This document shows, one piece after another, positions 44,775 to 54,544 of a DNA stretch of 64,000 nt (the stretch's first letter is position 1; each line of letters opens with the position of its first letter). Made by a program: the position numbers and the translations under genes. The notes under the pieces are model-generated. The model was not told the origin of the DNA and ran no database searches. It was given only the letters and a program-made list of their open reading frames with translations. Source of the stretch: Hyphomonadaceae bacterium (lineage in GTDB: Bacteria; Pseudomonadota; Alphaproteobacteria; Caulobacterales; Aquidulcibacteraceae). Where the stretch lies: NCBI GenBank assembly GCA_021731815.1, contig JAKFWO010000026.1, positions 33,959 through 97,958 of the forward strand. Reading direction: 5' to 3'.

Positions 44775-45839
44775 ATGCACGTGTCGATGTTCGCCGAAGC
44801 CTATCGTCTGCCACAGGGCGTCAATCTTGCCCACGAAACCATCGAGGAGCTCAAAGGCCTCGGAGTTTCGCCGGCACCCCAATATTACGAGGTCTGGAGC
44901 TCGCATCGCGCGCAATTATTGCCGGAGCTGACCACGCTCATCCAGAAAATGCTCCAGACCCGCGATGGAGTGACCGAAGAAAAGCTCGAGCGCCTGCATG
45001 AGCGGTTTTTCACCGGTGCCAAAATCTCTGCCCAGGTGCTGGAGACCGGCGTTCGCATCGCCCGCGAGCTGACCGAAGTGGTCGCCGCCCTCGAAACCGC
45101 CGGGCTGCGCACCGATGAATTCGGCGCAAGGCTCGAAAAAAGTGCGGCCGAACTGAAGGCAGCGCGGGACCCCGATTCCATCCGGCAGATGGTCGCGACC
45201 CTGATCGACGCCACCCAGGAAATGTCGGAACAGAACCGCGTGCTCTCGGCGCGGCTGCAAAACTCCACCCGCGAGGTCGAAAGCTTGCGCAGCACCCTGC
45301 GCCAGGCCCGCGCCGAGGCCCTGACCGATTCGCTGACCGGGGTCGCCAACCGCAAGCATTTCGACGAGGCTCTGCGCTGGCGCAAGGCCGAAGCCGATGT
45401 CGAAGGCGCGCCCTTGTCACTTGCATTTTGCGACATCGACCATTTCAAGCGCTTCAACGACAATTGGGGTCACCAGACCGGCGACCAGATCATCAAATTC
45501 GTGGCGGGCGCGATCCAGAAACTGGCCTATCGCGACCATCTGGTGGCGCGCTATGGCGGCGAGGAATTTGCGGTCGTCATGCCGCGCACCAATCTCGATG
45601 CGGGAACAGCCTTGTGCGAACAGATGCGCGGGGCGATCGAAAACAAGCGGCTGGTCCGGCGTGCCACCAATGAGGATCTCGGCACTGTGACCGCGTCCTT
45701 CGGTGTGGTCGAATATCAGCCGGGCGAAAATGTCCATGATTTCATCGAGCGCGCGGATGCCTGTCTCTATGCCGCCAAGCGGGCGGGCCGCAACCGGGTG
45801 ATGACGCGCCCCGACAATGCGGTGCCGACGGCGGCGTGA
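44775..45839 (+). CDS. Diguanylate cyclase (GGDEF domain)
   Basis: 354 residues from ATG 44775, where AGAGGGG lies next to the codon; a GTG at 44781 with better spacing is possible. Residues 1-180 form a helical, partly coiled-coil N-terminus with no membrane segment (RFFTGAKISAQVLETGVRIA). The GGDEF domain follows: DSLTGVANRKHFDEALRW, SLAFCDIDHFKRFNDNWGHQ, the active site YGGEEF near residues 260-264, and ASFGVVEYQPGE. The RxxD inhibitory site (normally nine to six residues before GGEEF) reads YRDH, so feedback inhibition may be lost. Confidence 0.93.
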   Translation: MHVSMFAEAYRLPQGVNLAHETIEELKGLGVSPAPQYYEVWSSHRAQLLPELTTLIQKMLQTRDGVTEEKLERLHERFFTGAKISAQVLETGVRIARELTEVVAALETAGLRTDEFGARLEKSAAELKAARDPDSIRQMVATLIDATQEMSEQNRVLSARLQNSTREVESLRSTLRQARAEALTDSLTGVANRKHFDEALRWRKAEADVEGAPLSLAFCDIDHFKRFNDNWGHQTGDQIIKFVAGAIQKLAYRDHLVARYGGEEFAVVMPRTNLDAGTALCEQMRGAIENKRLVRRATNEDLGTVTASFGVVEYQPGENVHDFIERADACLYAAKRAGRNRVMTRPDNAVPTAA

Positions 45840-45901
45840 GGCAAGAGATTCCGCCCCTGAATGCCCCGGAAGGCAGTATTACGCAGCCGCCAGGGAAACT
45901 T

Positions 45902-47089
45902 TCAATAATCCGGAGCGCTCCGGCACACCGCCATCAATTCGGCAAAGCGCTCGAACAGATAGAGCGAATCCTGCGGCCCCGGGCTGGCTTCCGGGTGGTG
46001 CTGGACGGCAAAGGCCGGGCGATCGACGAGCCTTATCCCGCAATTGGTTCCGTCGAACAATGAGACATGGGTTTCCGCGAGCCGATCGGGCAAGGTGGCG
46101 CGATCGACTGCAAAGCCGTGATTCATCGAGACGATCTCGACCTTGCCGGTCGCCACATCCTTCACCGGATGATTGGCCCCATGATGGCCCTGGCCCATTT
46201 TCATTGTATTGGCCCCGAAAGTCAGCGCCAAAATCTGGTGACCGAGACAGATGCCGAAAGTCGGAAGCCTGGCCTCCACCAATTCGCGGATCATCGGGGC
46301 GCAGACCAGTGCAGTCGCCGCCGGATCGCCCGGCCCATTGGACAAAATGAGCCCATCGGGCTTGAGCGCCCGGATCTCCGCAGCGGTGGCGGCGGGGCCG
46401 ACCACGGTCGCATGTGCATTGATCGCGCCAAGTGCCCGCAAAATATTGGCCTTCACCCCGAAATCGACCACCACAACGTGAAATTCCGCCCGGTCCCGGC
46501 TCGAATGCCCGTCCTGCCAGGTCCAGAGTGTGTCGAGCGAACGGAAAGCTGCTGCGGTCGCGACGGCGGGCGTGAGATCCTTGCCCTCCAGCCCCTGCCA
46601 GGCCCGGGCGAAGGCGATCAGCGCGTCGCGATCGATTTGCCCTCCCGTTCCCTCTTGCGGAGCATGGGCGATGGCTGCGCGCGGCATGCCTTTTTCGCGG
46701 ATATGCAGCGTGATGGCGCGGGTATCCACCCCGGCCAGCCCGATGATCCCGCGCCGGGACAGCCATGTGGACAGCGAATCCACCGCACGCCAATTGGAAG
46801 GCGCGGTCGGCATGGCGCGGAAGACCGCACCGATCGCCGCCCGCCTGGCGGGCGCGCTGGCGGCTTCCTCATCTTCCGGGTTGGCCCCGACATTGCCGAT
46901 ATGGGGAAAGGTGAAGGTGACGATTTGTTCGGCATAGGACGGGTCGGTCAGGATTTCCTGATAGCCGGTCATGGCGGTGTTGAAGCACAATTCGCCCGCG
47001 ATGAGGCCGGTCGCGCCCAATCCCGTTCCCATGAAGACTGTGCCATCGGCGAAGGCGATCGCACCGGTAGGGGCCGGGGGATTATGCAT
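45902..47089 (-). CDS. carA: Carbamoyl-phosphate synthase small subunit (glutaminase)
   Basis: 395 residues from ATG 47089. N-terminal domain ([40 protein letters not shown]) and class I glutamine amidotransferase domain ([20 protein letters not shown]). The triad is Cys in [15 protein letters not shown], and His and Glu in [16 protein letters not shown]. It supplies ammonia to CarB, which is not in this window. The 577 bp upstream hold a nest of palindromes and no other gene. Confidence 0.97.
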   Translation of the reverse strand: MHNPPAPTGAIAFADGTVFMGTGLGATGLIAGELCFNTAMTGYQEILTDPSYAEQIVTFTFPHIGNVGANPEDEEAASAPARRAAIGAVFRAMPTAPSNWRAVDSLSTWLSRRGIIGLAGVDTRAITLHIREKGMPRAAIAHAPQEGTGGQIDRDALIAFARAWQGLEGKDLTPAVATAAAFRSLDTLWTWQDGHSSRDRAEFHVVVVDFGVKANILRALGAINAHATVVGPAATAAEIRALKPDGLILSNGPGDPAATALVCAPMIRELVEARLPTFGICLGHQILALTFGANTMKMGQGHHGANHPVKDVATGKVEIVSMNHGFAVDRATLPDRLAETHVSLFDGTNCGIRLVDRPAFAVQHHPEASPGPQDSLYLFERFAELMAVCRSAPDY

Positions 47090-47135
47090 GGGGGATCCGT
47101 TGGTTGCGGTGGGGTGACGCGTGGCTGCTAATGCC

Positions 47136-47186
47136 TGGAGCGCGTTCAGAAAAAGTGGAATCCGGTTTTCGCGTGAACGCGCTCCA
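47136..47186. repeat. Dispersed palindromic repeat (GAAAAAGTGGAATCCGGTTTT), copy 1
   Basis: A perfect 13-bp inverted repeat (TGGAGCGCGTTCA at 47136-47148, TGAACGCGCTCCA at 47174-47186) encloses GAAAAAGTGGAATCCGGTTTT. This resembles the short palindromic elements common between alphaproteobacterial genes. It lies 47-97 bp upstream of the carA start. Confidence 0.8.
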
Positions 47187-47199
47187 AATCATTGAATCC

Positions 47200-47362
47200 G
47201 AGCATTTTCAATGCAGACATTCGGCTCGGATTTCCTTGAAAATGCTCTGGAGCGCGTTCAGAAAAGTGGAATCCGGTTTTGTGTCCGAAAATGCGCAGAT
47301 TCAATTACCAAGAGCATCGAACCCAAAGAAATCCAATTTGGATTTGTCGGTTTCAATGCTCT
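47200..47362. repeat. Nest of further palindromes and a second copy of the repeat
   Basis: GAGCATTTTCAA (47200-47211) pairs exactly with TTGAAAATGCTC (47236-47247). It is followed by GGAGCGCGTTCAGAAAAGTG and GAATCCGGTTTT (47249-47280), near-identical to the core of the preceding element. Next, 47311-47362 is a 52-bp imperfect palindrome with arms AGAGCATCGAA and TTTCAATGCTCT. No gene was found here. Confidence 0.75.
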
Positions 47363-47439
47363 GGAATATCTCGGCGAAAAGTGGAACCGCGTTTTACGGG
47401 CAGTCTGTCAGGATGCCACAATCGGGGTTTGATTCAATG

Positions 47440-47487
47440 CCGGGCGACATTGACGCCAATGGGCCGGGCGACATTGACGCCAATGGC
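47440..47487. repeat. 24-bp tandem duplication upstream of the thioesterase gene
   Basis: CCGGGCGACATTGACGCCAA plus TGGG occurs at 47440-47463 and again, with one base changed, at 47464-47487. It is 180-230 bp upstream of the thioesterase ATG. Confidence 0.9.
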
Positions 47488-47666
47488 CAGCGCGCTATCC
47501 TTCCATCGAGGAAATGGACTGCGCCATCGCCGGGTGTCGGGATTCTGGCGCAGACCGGTTCTTGCCCAGGCGTTTTTGAGATCAGGACCAGATCTGTAAT
47601 GGCCTGAAAATGTTCGGAAACCAGTTCTTCAGCAATCTTCTGATCCCGATCCACAGCAATCATCAC

Positions 47667-48086
47667 ATGAATCCCGACGACAGCGCAGATCTTCAGGCGA
47701 TCGCCACGCTTCACCGCGGCACTCTGGCCGAAACGCTGGGCGTGAGCTTCATTCACGCCGAAAAAGCGCGAATCATGATCGAGCTGCCCATGGGTCCGCA
47801 TCTGGCCACCATCGGTGGCGGCGTCCATGGCGGGACATTGATGGCCTTTGCCGATATTGCGGGCGCGCTGCTCGCCGGGCTCAATCTGCCGGCCGGAACG
47901 CGCACTTCGACCATGGAATCGAAGCAGAATTTCGTGGGCTCGATCCGGGAGGGCGTGATGCAGGCGGAAGCCACGTTGCTCCATAGCGGCAGCCGTACCA
48001 TGGTCACCCAGACGCGTGTCACCAACAAGGAAACCGGCAAATTGCTGGCCATCGTCACCCAGACCCAGATGACATTACCGCTTTAA
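47667..48086 (+). CDS. PaaI-like hotdog-fold thioesterase
   Basis: 139 residues from ATG 47667; the upstream in-frame ATG at 47610 has no better support. Hotdog fold: LGVSFIHAEKARIMIELPMG, the active-site stretch TIGGGVHGGTLMAFADIAG with the catalytic Asp, and VQ-TRVTNKETGKLLAIVTQT. It presumably hydrolyses an acyl-CoA; the substrate is unknown. Convergent with the TlpA-like gene, 23 bp between stops. Confidence 0.88.
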   Translation: MNPDDSADLQAIATLHRGTLAETLGVSFIHAEKARIMIELPMGPHLATIGGGVHGGTLMAFADIAGALLAGLNLPAGTRTSTMESKQNFVGSIREGVMQAEATLLHSGSRTMVTQTRVTNKETGKLLAIVTQTQMTLPL

Positions 48087-48109
48087 GCCCGAATATGCCG
48101 GGGGCCGGT

Positions 48110-48694
48110 TCAGCCCGGCGCGGCAATGACGGCGCGCAGAAAGGCGATGGCCTCGGGGCTCGCCCAATCGGCCTCGCCCGACAGGCGTGCGATTTCCCGC
48201 CCATTGGCATCATAGAGGATCGAGGTTGGAAACCCCTGGGCGCGCGCGGCGAGCGCCAGACCAAAATCGGAATCCTGAAAGAACTCCAGCTCCGGAAACC
48301 GGGCGAGGAATTCCTGCGCCGAAGCCCGGTCGGCATCCTTGTCAAGGCTGACGGCCAGAACGTGCAGGGTGTCGGGCCCGATTTCGCGCTGAAGAGCAGC
48401 CAAAGTCGGCATCTCCTTGACGCAAGGCGGGCACCAGGTGGCCCAGAGATTAAGCAGGACCGGCTTCCCGCGAAATTCCGACAGCCGCGTGGCTTTTCCG
48501 GCGGGGTCGAGGAATTCATCTTCCGGTGCCGTCGGCGGCACGGCCAGAAATTCGAGACGCCGCATCGCGCCCTGTTTATAGGCCCGAAACCCGTCGGGAT
48601 CGGAACGGCTGACGCCCGCCGCAAGCAGCCACCAGCCCAGAACCGCAGCGCCCAGCAGCAGCATGGCGAAAATGAGCGGTTTCAGCAGCCTCAT
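48110..48694 (-). CDS. TlpA/ResA-like membrane-anchored thioredoxin
   Basis: 194 residues from ATG 48694. One N-terminal membrane helix (PLIFAMLLLGAAVLGWWLLA) then a thioredoxin fold with LLNLWATWCPPCVKEMPTLA, catalytic W87-C88-P-P-C91, and ALAARAQGFPTSILYDANG at the cis-Pro. The domain is expected on the periplasmic side. Such proteins reduce disulfides in cytochrome maturation, but no ccm gene is near. Substrate unknown. Confidence 0.9.
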   Translation of the reverse strand: MRLLKPLIFAMLLLGAAVLGWWLLAAGVSRSDPDGFRAYKQGAMRRLEFLAVPPTAPEDEFLDPAGKATRLSEFRGKPVLLNLWATWCPPCVKEMPTLAALQREIGPDTLHVLAVSLDKDADRASAQEFLARFPELEFFQDSDFGLALAARAQGFPTSILYDANGREIARLSGEADWASPEAIAFLRAVIAAPG

Positions 48695-48749
48695 GGGAGC
48701 AGCACCGGGATTTTCCGCGTCGGACAATTCGCCTTGCGAGTTCTCACCC

Positions 48750-49322
48750 CTAATGTCCCTCAAACGCCACGAGCGTATGAACAGGAACGCCCATCGCGCG
48801 GATTCGGGCCGCGCCGCCAAGATCCGGCAGGTCGATTACAAACCCCGCGCCGACAATGCGCGCACCCGCCCGCCTTAGCAGAACCACCGCCGCCTCCGCC
48901 GTGCCACCGGTGGCGATCAGATCGTCGATGACCAGTACGCTGTCGCCCGGTTCGATGGCATCGCGGTGGATCTCCACCTCGTCCTCGCCATATTCCAGCG
49001 CATAGGTCTGGCGCAGGGTTTCCGCCGGCAATTTGCCCTTTTTGCGCACCGGCGTGAAACCGCAGGACAATTGATGGGCGACCGCGCCGCCCAGAATGAA
49101 GCCGCGCGCCTCTATTCCGGCCACACGGTCGATCCTGGTGCCGGCGAAAGGCTGGACGAGCCGATCGATCGCAAGACGCAAGGCGCGCGCATCCGCCAAC
49201 AAGGTCGTAATATCCCGAAACGCGATGCCGGGTTTGGGATAATCCTGGATCGTGCGGATGGAATCACGCAGATCCCGGTGCACGATGGCGGGGGCAGGGG
49301 CATTGTCTGTCGCGAGGTCCAT
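48750..49322 (-). CDS. apt: Adenine phosphoribosyltransferase
   Basis: 190 residues from ATG 49322. Conserved APRT features: [59 protein letters not shown] with E-EIH, and the PRPP loop [20 protein letters not shown]. It salvages adenine to AMP. 55 bp lie between its stop and the TlpA-like start; they could be one transcript. Confidence 0.96.
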   Translation of the reverse strand: MDLATDNAPAPAIVHRDLRDSIRTIQDYPKPGIAFRDITTLLADARALRLAIDRLVQPFAGTRIDRVAGIEARGFILGGAVAHQLSCGFTPVRKKGKLPAETLRQTYALEYGEDEVEIHRDAIEPGDSVLVIDDLIATGGTAEAAVVLLRRAGARIVGAGFVIDLPDLGGAARIRAMGVPVHTLVAFEGH

Positions 49323-49544
49323 TCCGTTTCCCTTGTCCTTTTCCTTTGTCCGTTCCCCGTGAAAATTTTGATTCCGGGTGTTTCAGCGCAAATCCGCGGG
49401 ACAAGGCGGGATCCGGCAGGATCGGTCAAGGCGAGACTCAAACCAGAGTCCTGTCCTTGGCCAGAACACCGGACCAAAGGCTGGACCGGAATCCGGGCCG
49501 GGCCGGTCCGGCGCGAAACACCGGACCGGGGTCTGCCAGCCTGC

Positions 49545-50504
49545 TCAGCGATTCACGCCACGCGAGAGGTCCGAATAGACGATTCGGGTCATCAGTTCTT
49601 CATTGATGAAGCCCTTGCCCCAGATGGCGGCCAGATCCTTCAGCGGATGCGCGGCGATGGCGGCCTCGACCGTCTTGTGCTCGGCGACCGCCCTGGCCAT
49701 GAGCGCCCGCACCTGTTCGAGCATGGCCAGCGACGCCTCGAGATCCTTCCGGCTGGCCAGCGGGCCATGACCGGGAATGATCTTCGTCTTGTCGTCAACC
49801 AGGGTCAGCGCGAGCTTCTGGGCGGCGATATAGCCGTCGATCGAGCCACCCGATTCAACATCGATCAGCGGGAAACCGCCATTGAAGAACACATCGCCCA
49901 TGTGAAGCACATTGGCCTCGGTGAAGCGGACAAAGGCGTCGCCATCGGTGTGCGCCGCCTTCACATGCCGGATCCCGGTCGTCTGGCCATTGAGATGCAG
50001 GGACACCCCATCCGCAAAGGTCACCAGCGGCAGGGCAGTTTTGGCCGCTGCGGGAATGGTCGCATTGAAGACTTTCATCACCTGCTGCGTCGACATCCGC
50101 CGCCGGACATTGTCATGGGCCAGCACGATCGCGCCGTCCTTTGCGAAGGCTTCATTTCCGCCCACATGGTCACCATGCCAATGGGTGTTGATCACAAAGC
50201 GCACTTTTTTCGAGGTCAGTTTGGCGATCTCGGCGGCAATGCCGGGGGCGAGCGGGGCGAATTGATCGTCGATCATGACGACGCCATCCTCGCCGACCGA
50301 CAGGCCGATATTGCCACCCCGCCCGGTCAGCATATGCAGACCGCCGCCCAGCGCTTCCACGGTGAAGCTCACGGGCGGGGGGCCGGCCGGCCGGGCTACC
50401 GGCGGTGTCTGCTGGGCAAAGGCGGGGGCCATTCCGCCCGGAACCGCCACAGTGAGTGCCGCAACAAGAACTGCCGCGGCAATGCCGTGCTGTTTGATCT
50501 TCAT
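49545..50504 (-). CDS. Secreted metallo-beta-lactamase-fold hydrolase
   Basis: 319 residues from ATG 50504. Signal peptide (AAAVLVAALTVAVPGGMAPA, cleavage after AFA). MBL fold: GNIGLSVGEDGVVMIDDQFA, metal motif HxHxDH in INTHWHGDHVGGNEAFAKD near residue 108, further ligands HTDGDAFVRF and HMGDVFFNGGFPLID, and IIPGHGPLA. The family spans many hydrolases of small molecules; the substrate cannot be named. It is not a clear class B beta-lactamase. Confidence 0.9.
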   Translation of the reverse strand: MKIKQHGIAAAVLVAALTVAVPGGMAPAFAQQTPPVARPAGPPPVSFTVEALGGGLHMLTGRGGNIGLSVGEDGVVMIDDQFAPLAPGIAAEIAKLTSKKVRFVINTHWHGDHVGGNEAFAKDGAIVLAHDNVRRRMSTQQVMKVFNATIPAAAKTALPLVTFADGVSLHLNGQTTGIRHVKAAHTDGDAFVRFTEANVLHMGDVFFNGGFPLIDVESGGSIDGYIAAQKLALTLVDDKTKIIPGHGPLASRKDLEASLAMLEQVRALMARAVAEHKTVEAAIAAHPLKDLAAIWGKGFINEELMTRIVYSDLSRGVNR

Positions 50505-50532
50505 GGTCCTGACCCTTTGTTGGAAAGCCCGA

Positions 50533-51672
50533 TCACCCGTTCGCGCAGGCCGATTTGACTGTCGCCCAGTCGGCGTCGCTGAGCAAGCGTGTGCGCGCAG
50601 GCTTTGCCAGTGCGCGCGCCGCACTGATGCGCTCGTCGAGGTCCGGGTGGCTGCGCAGCCAGTCGGGAATCCTGACACGCACTTTTCCCGGCAGCGTCAG
50701 TCGAACGCCTTCGTCCGCTTCGTCCCCGACCGGGGCTCTCGCGGTGATCGCCTCGAAAGCGCGCGCCAGGGCAGCGGGATCGAGCCCCTCGGCCGCGAGC
50801 AGGGCCAGCGCATCGCGATCGGCCTCCCGCTCATGATTTCGCGTATGGCGCAATTGCGTGACCTGGGCTGCCAGCGTGACACCCTGCTGCGCCACACCCG
50901 ACCCGCCTGTTACCAGTTCCAGTCCAAGGCCGAGGCCGAGATTGCGGTAAAAGGCCTGCATGCCGTGGCGTCGCTTCACATGGTTCAGCTCATGGGCGAT
51001 CACGGCAAAAAACTGGTCCTGATCGCCGACGGCATCGAGGAGCCCGCTGGTCGCCATCACCTGTCCTCCCGGCAAGGCGAAGGCATTGGGCACACCTACA
51101 CTCACGAAGCGGAACTCGATCGGGAACCCGACCTCGCCCGCTGTCGCCAGCCGGTTGAGGGCTGGTGCCAGCAGCGCCAGTGCCTCGTCCTGATCCTTGC
51201 ACGGGCGCATGATCAGATTGATCTGGGACGTCATATTGCGGCCCATTTGCGCTTCCAGATCCCTCGATGTGGCGCGCGCCAGGGGCCCCGAGGCGGCCGG
51301 GATGCCAAAAAACAGCACCGCCAGCAGGGCAGCGCTGGCCCCCACCAGACCCAGCACGAGCCCGGCCATGCGTCTCGTGCCGCGATCGGGATCGAACAAT
51401 TTCGGATCGGCCGCCGCGAATTCGGCGAAATGAGTTCCATCCACCACCAGCCGCGCATCCGGATCGCTTTTCACGCTCAGCCGGAAGCTGTGCGGCGCGC
51501 GGGCAGCTCCAATCACGGAGACCAGTACCCATTCCCGTCGCGGCCAGAAGATCTCTCTTTCCGCGCCACGCAGCCGCAATCCGTCAGCGCCAATTGTCAG
51601 GTCCACGGAAATGAAACCGGCGTTGGTGCCATCGAAATATTGACCCGTCGGGGGTGATTTGGGATGCAGCAT
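50533..51672 (-). CDS. M48-family metalloprotease
   Basis: 379 residues from ATG 51672. A soluble N-terminal region of about 115 residues is followed by one membrane helix (GLVLGLVGASAALLAVLFFG) and a peptidase domain with the zinc motif FFAVIAHELNHVKRRHG (HELNH near residues 227-231) and the third ligand in RNHEREADRDALALLAAEGL. Part of the HtpX/Oma1/BepA-like M48 family. It lies 11 bp downstream of the YjgN-like gene, forming a two-gene unit. Confidence 0.92.
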   Translation of the reverse strand: MLHPKSPPTGQYFDGTNAGFISVDLTIGADGLRLRGAEREIFWPRREWVLVSVIGAARAPHSFRLSVKSDPDARLVVDGTHFAEFAAADPKLFDPDRGTRRMAGLVLGLVGASAALLAVLFFGIPAASGPLARATSRDLEAQMGRNMTSQINLIMRPCKDQDEALALLAPALNRLATAGEVGFPIEFRFVSVGVPNAFALPGGQVMATSGLLDAVGDQDQFFAVIAHELNHVKRRHGMQAFYRNLGLGLGLELVTGGSGVAQQGVTLAAQVTQLRHTRNHEREADRDALALLAAEGLDPAALARAFEAITARAPVGDEADEGVRLTLPGKVRVRIPDWLRSHPDLDERISAARALAKPARTRLLSDADWATVKSACANG

Positions 51673-51683
51673 CGGGATCCCTG

Positions 51684-52811
51684 TCAGAAATTGGCGGCGA
51701 TATCGAGCCCGTCGGCCATGCCCTCGCCATGCTTGGGCCCGCGATCGGCATTCTGCTGAATCTTTGCAAAATCGATCGTCCCCTCGATGCGGAGCCGGTT
51801 GGCAAAGAGCTTCCACAAACGCATCTGCGCCGCCATGAACCCGAAACCCAGCGTGAAAATGACCAGCAGGACATTGGTGATCATGACCGAAACGAGATCC
51901 CATGCGGTGATTTTCGATGAAAGGCGCAAACCGGCCACGCTGAGACTGCCGGTGATGCGCCGGGTGATGGCGGCCTCGTGCCAGACGGAAAACACCGCAA
52001 TCAGGATTCCGGCCGGTAAGAGCAGCGCATAGACAATCCCGATGGCTCCCAAATCCCCGGACTGGATCCGATCGTTCAACCCGAGAGAATAAATCGTATA
52101 GATCAGCCCCACATAAACAGCGACGCCCCCCACCCACATCAACGCGAAGGACAGATAGACCGGCTGTCTTTTTGCTTCTTCGTCCGGAGCGAATTCGAAT
52201 TTCTCATCGCCATAACAAGCTTTGGCCCACAGATTCCGCGACAATCTGATTCTCGCCCACGGCCCTGCCCAGCCAAGCGTCAGCACCGTCAGGAGCAGAT
52301 AGCCAAGGGTCTTCAATCCATAGGCTGTCGCCGATCCCGTCTGCGCAAAGCGCACGCCGCGATAGGTCGTCCGCGACAAATGATACCGTCTTGCGAGAAA
52401 GACGGCGGCACCAATCAGAAAAAACACAACCAGATAGATCAAAGGAACGACGAACGCAAAGGCGGCGGCTCCCAGAAACAATTGTGCCGCAACGACGGAA
52501 CCAATGGTCGGCAGCATGACCGTGAGGATCGCCAGCACCGCGCCGAGGAACAATTCCATCCCGCGGCCGGTATATTCCAGCGGTTCGTCACCAACAGTGG
52601 TTTCCGACCACAAGCGGCGCCGGAATTGCGTGCGCCCCCAGAAACGAAAAATCGTGAACGTGAAAAAACCCAGGACAGAGGTGTAGAACCCGATCCACAG
52701 CATCGGTCCGATGGTGGAATCGTTCGCGACCTTCAAATCCTGCGTCGTGGTCGCAGCGGGTTGCGAAACCGGCCCCAACCCCCAATCGCGTCCTGAACTG
52801 ATCTCGGTCAT
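51684..52811 (-). CDS. YjgN-like (DUF898) multi-helix membrane protein
   Basis: 375 residues from ATG 52811. About six or seven hydrophobic segments and the family phrases FTIFRFWGRTQFRRRLWSET and TLGWAGPWARIRLSRNLWAK support the YjgN/DUF898 family, whose function is unknown. Pairing with an M48 peptidase gene 11 bp away recurs in proteobacteria and suggests a functional link, but the task is not known. Confidence 0.82.
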   Translation of the reverse strand: MTEISSGRDWGLGPVSQPAATTTQDLKVANDSTIGPMLWIGFYTSVLGFFTFTIFRFWGRTQFRRRLWSETTVGDEPLEYTGRGMELFLGAVLAILTVMLPTIGSVVAAQLFLGAAAFAFVVPLIYLVVFFLIGAAVFLARRYHLSRTTYRGVRFAQTGSATAYGLKTLGYLLLTVLTLGWAGPWARIRLSRNLWAKACYGDEKFEFAPDEEAKRQPVYLSFALMWVGGVAVYVGLIYTIYSLGLNDRIQSGDLGAIGIVYALLLPAGILIAVFSVWHEAAITRRITGSLSVAGLRLSSKITAWDLVSVMITNVLLVIFTLGFGFMAAQMRLWKLFANRLRIEGTIDFAKIQQNADRGPKHGEGMADGLDIAANF

Positions 52812-52993
52812 GTTTCCCTCCCCAAGGAATGATGGACTTTCGGATCGATGGGCGTCGGTCGGCCGAACCGCATCATCGCGTCTGCGCCCGTTCAGCCATT
52901 TACCCTAACCTTTACCCGAGCCCAAGGTCAATGGCAGGCCGATCGGGGACCAGGCCGGTGGGATTGTCCCTGTTTGGCCGGAACCGCGGGCCC

Positions 52994-54544
52994 TCACCCG
53001 CGATTGGCCAGTACCGCCAGCGCGAGCAAACCCCACAGCGCGAACGCCATCGCCCAGACACCGAGGCCCAACAGGCCGGGTTTCATCCTTGCGACAGGTG
53101 TCGCGGGGGCCGGATGGGCCGGCGCGCCGGCTTCGGGGGCCGCCTGTGCCCATTTCTCCGCCGCGCGCAAACCCGCACCGAGCCGCGCCACGAAACGGCG
53201 CGCGCGGCCCGTGGGCCCGAGTTCGCGCTTGATCCAGGCCTCGACCACCGGGCGCGACACGGCCCAGATGTCGAGTTCCGGATCAATCGCGCGCGCGACG
53301 CCCTCGGCCTGCACCATGGTCTTCTGCAGCAAGGCCAGTTCCGGGCGCAGCCGCATGTCGAACAGATGTGTCACGTCCCATAATTGCAGCAGCAGCCGGC
53401 TCATGGACACCTGGTCGGCGGTCTTGCCGAAAATCGGCTCGCCCACCGCGCGCAGGGCGCTGGCAAATTCCGCGCGCGAATGGCTTGCCGGGACATAGCC
53501 GGCCTCGAAATGCACATCCGCCAGGCGCTGGTAATCGCGAGTGATGAATCCCCACAGGATTTCGGCCAGGTAAAGGCGCTCGTCAGGCCCCAGCCGCCCG
53601 ACAATCCCGAAATCCACCACGACCAGTTCATTCTGCGGTCCCAGCAGCAGATTACCTTCGTGGAAATCGGCGTGGAAAATGCCATGGTCGAGCGCGCTCG
53701 ACAGAAAACAGCGAATGATGTCGGCGGCGAGCTTCTTCCGGTCGAAATCGCGCGAAGCCAGCCCGTCGCGATCGGTGAGCGCCACGCCCTCCACCCAGGA
53801 CAAGGCCAGCACGCCGCGGCTGGTCAGATCCCAGATCACCCCGGGTGCGCGGGCAAAGCCAGAGTCGCGATAGATCGCGCCGAGTTCATCGGCCGCCGCC
53901 GCTTCCATCCGCAAATCGCATTCGCGCCCGGCGGCGCGCGCCACGATATCGATCAATGCCGGCGGGGCGAGGCGCCGGCTGGCGGGCACCATCCGTTCGA
54001 TAATCCGCGCCCCGCGGCGCAAGGCCCGGAAATCCCGCGTGATCCGTTCAGCGATCCCCGGTCGCAGCACTTTCAGCGCGATCACTTCCCCGCCAGCCAG
54101 CGTGATCCGGTGGACCTGGGCGACCGAGGCCGCCGCTTTGGCCGGCGGAAGTGGCAGCAATGCCCGTGCGCGCGCGCCCAGTTCCGCACTCAACGCTGCG
54201 TGCAATTTCGCGGGGGCCACAGCCGGCAGGCGGTCCTTGAGTTCAGACAGATCGGCGGCCGCGGCCGCCCCGATCAGATCCGGCCGTGTCGCCAGAAATT
54301 GCCCGAGCTTGATATAAGCCGGCCCGAGTCTGACCAAAGCGCGCGCCAGTCTTTGGCCCGGCCGCCGGCGGGCATTACGCCCTTCATCCGCCTCCCGGCC
54401 CGCACCCAACCGCAGACAGGCACTGAGGATCCGAAAAACCAAAGGCATGCGTGCACGAAACTCGCGTGGCACCAACGCATCGTGTCGGGCCAGGACAAAG
54501 CCCGCCCGCAAGAGTCGCCACAGATCGCCAAGATAGCCCAACAC
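52994..54544 (-). CDS. ubiB: UbiB/ABC1/ADCK atypical kinase
   Basis: 516 residues starting at GTG 54544, ribosome site AGGCGGG. ADCK motif KxGQ is YIKLGQFLATRPDLI (K79 and Q82); the Ala-rich nucleotide loop is in the following region (AAASVAQVHRITLAGGEVIA, ALKVLRPG). The catalytic loop is IFHADFHEGNLLLGPQNELV and the metal Asp in VVDFGIVGRLGPDE. One or two C-terminal membrane segments (LGLGVWAMAFALWGLLALAV) tether it to the inner membrane. It is needed for ubiquinone synthesis, probably lipid extraction rather than protein phosphorylation. Confidence 0.93.
   Translation of the reverse strand: MLGYLGDLWRLLRAGFVLARHDALVPREFRARMPLVFRILSACLRLGAGREADEGRNARRRPGQRLARALVRLGPAYIKLGQFLATRPDLIGAAAAADLSELKDRLPAVAPAKLHAALSAELGARARALLPLPPAKAAASVAQVHRITLAGGEVIALKVLRPGIAERITRDFRALRRGARIIERMVPASRRLAPPALIDIVARAAGRECDLRMEAAAADELGAIYRDSGFARAPGVIWDLTSRGVLALSWVEGVALTDRDGLASRDFDRKKLAADIIRCFLSSALDHGIFHADFHEGNLLLGPQNELVVVDFGIVGRLGPDERLYLAEILWGFITRDYQRLADVHFEAGYVPASHSRAEFASALRAVGEPIFGKTADQVSMSRLLLQLWDVTHLFDMRLRPELALLQKTMVQAEGVARAIDPELDIWAVSRPVVEAWIKRELGPTGRARRFVARLGAGLRAAEKWAQAAPEAGAPAHPAPATPVARMKPGLLGLGVWAMAFALWGLLALAVLANRG

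Noticed and set aside
47090..47610. A prophage or insertion sequence remnant upstream of carA
   Set aside because: Only short palindromic repeats; no transposase or integrase fragments in any frame.
49545..50504. Class B beta-lactamase resistance gene
   Set aside because: The metal motif is shared by the whole MBL superfamily and the sequence does not show class B diagnostic features that I can recognise; called only as MBL-fold hydrolase.
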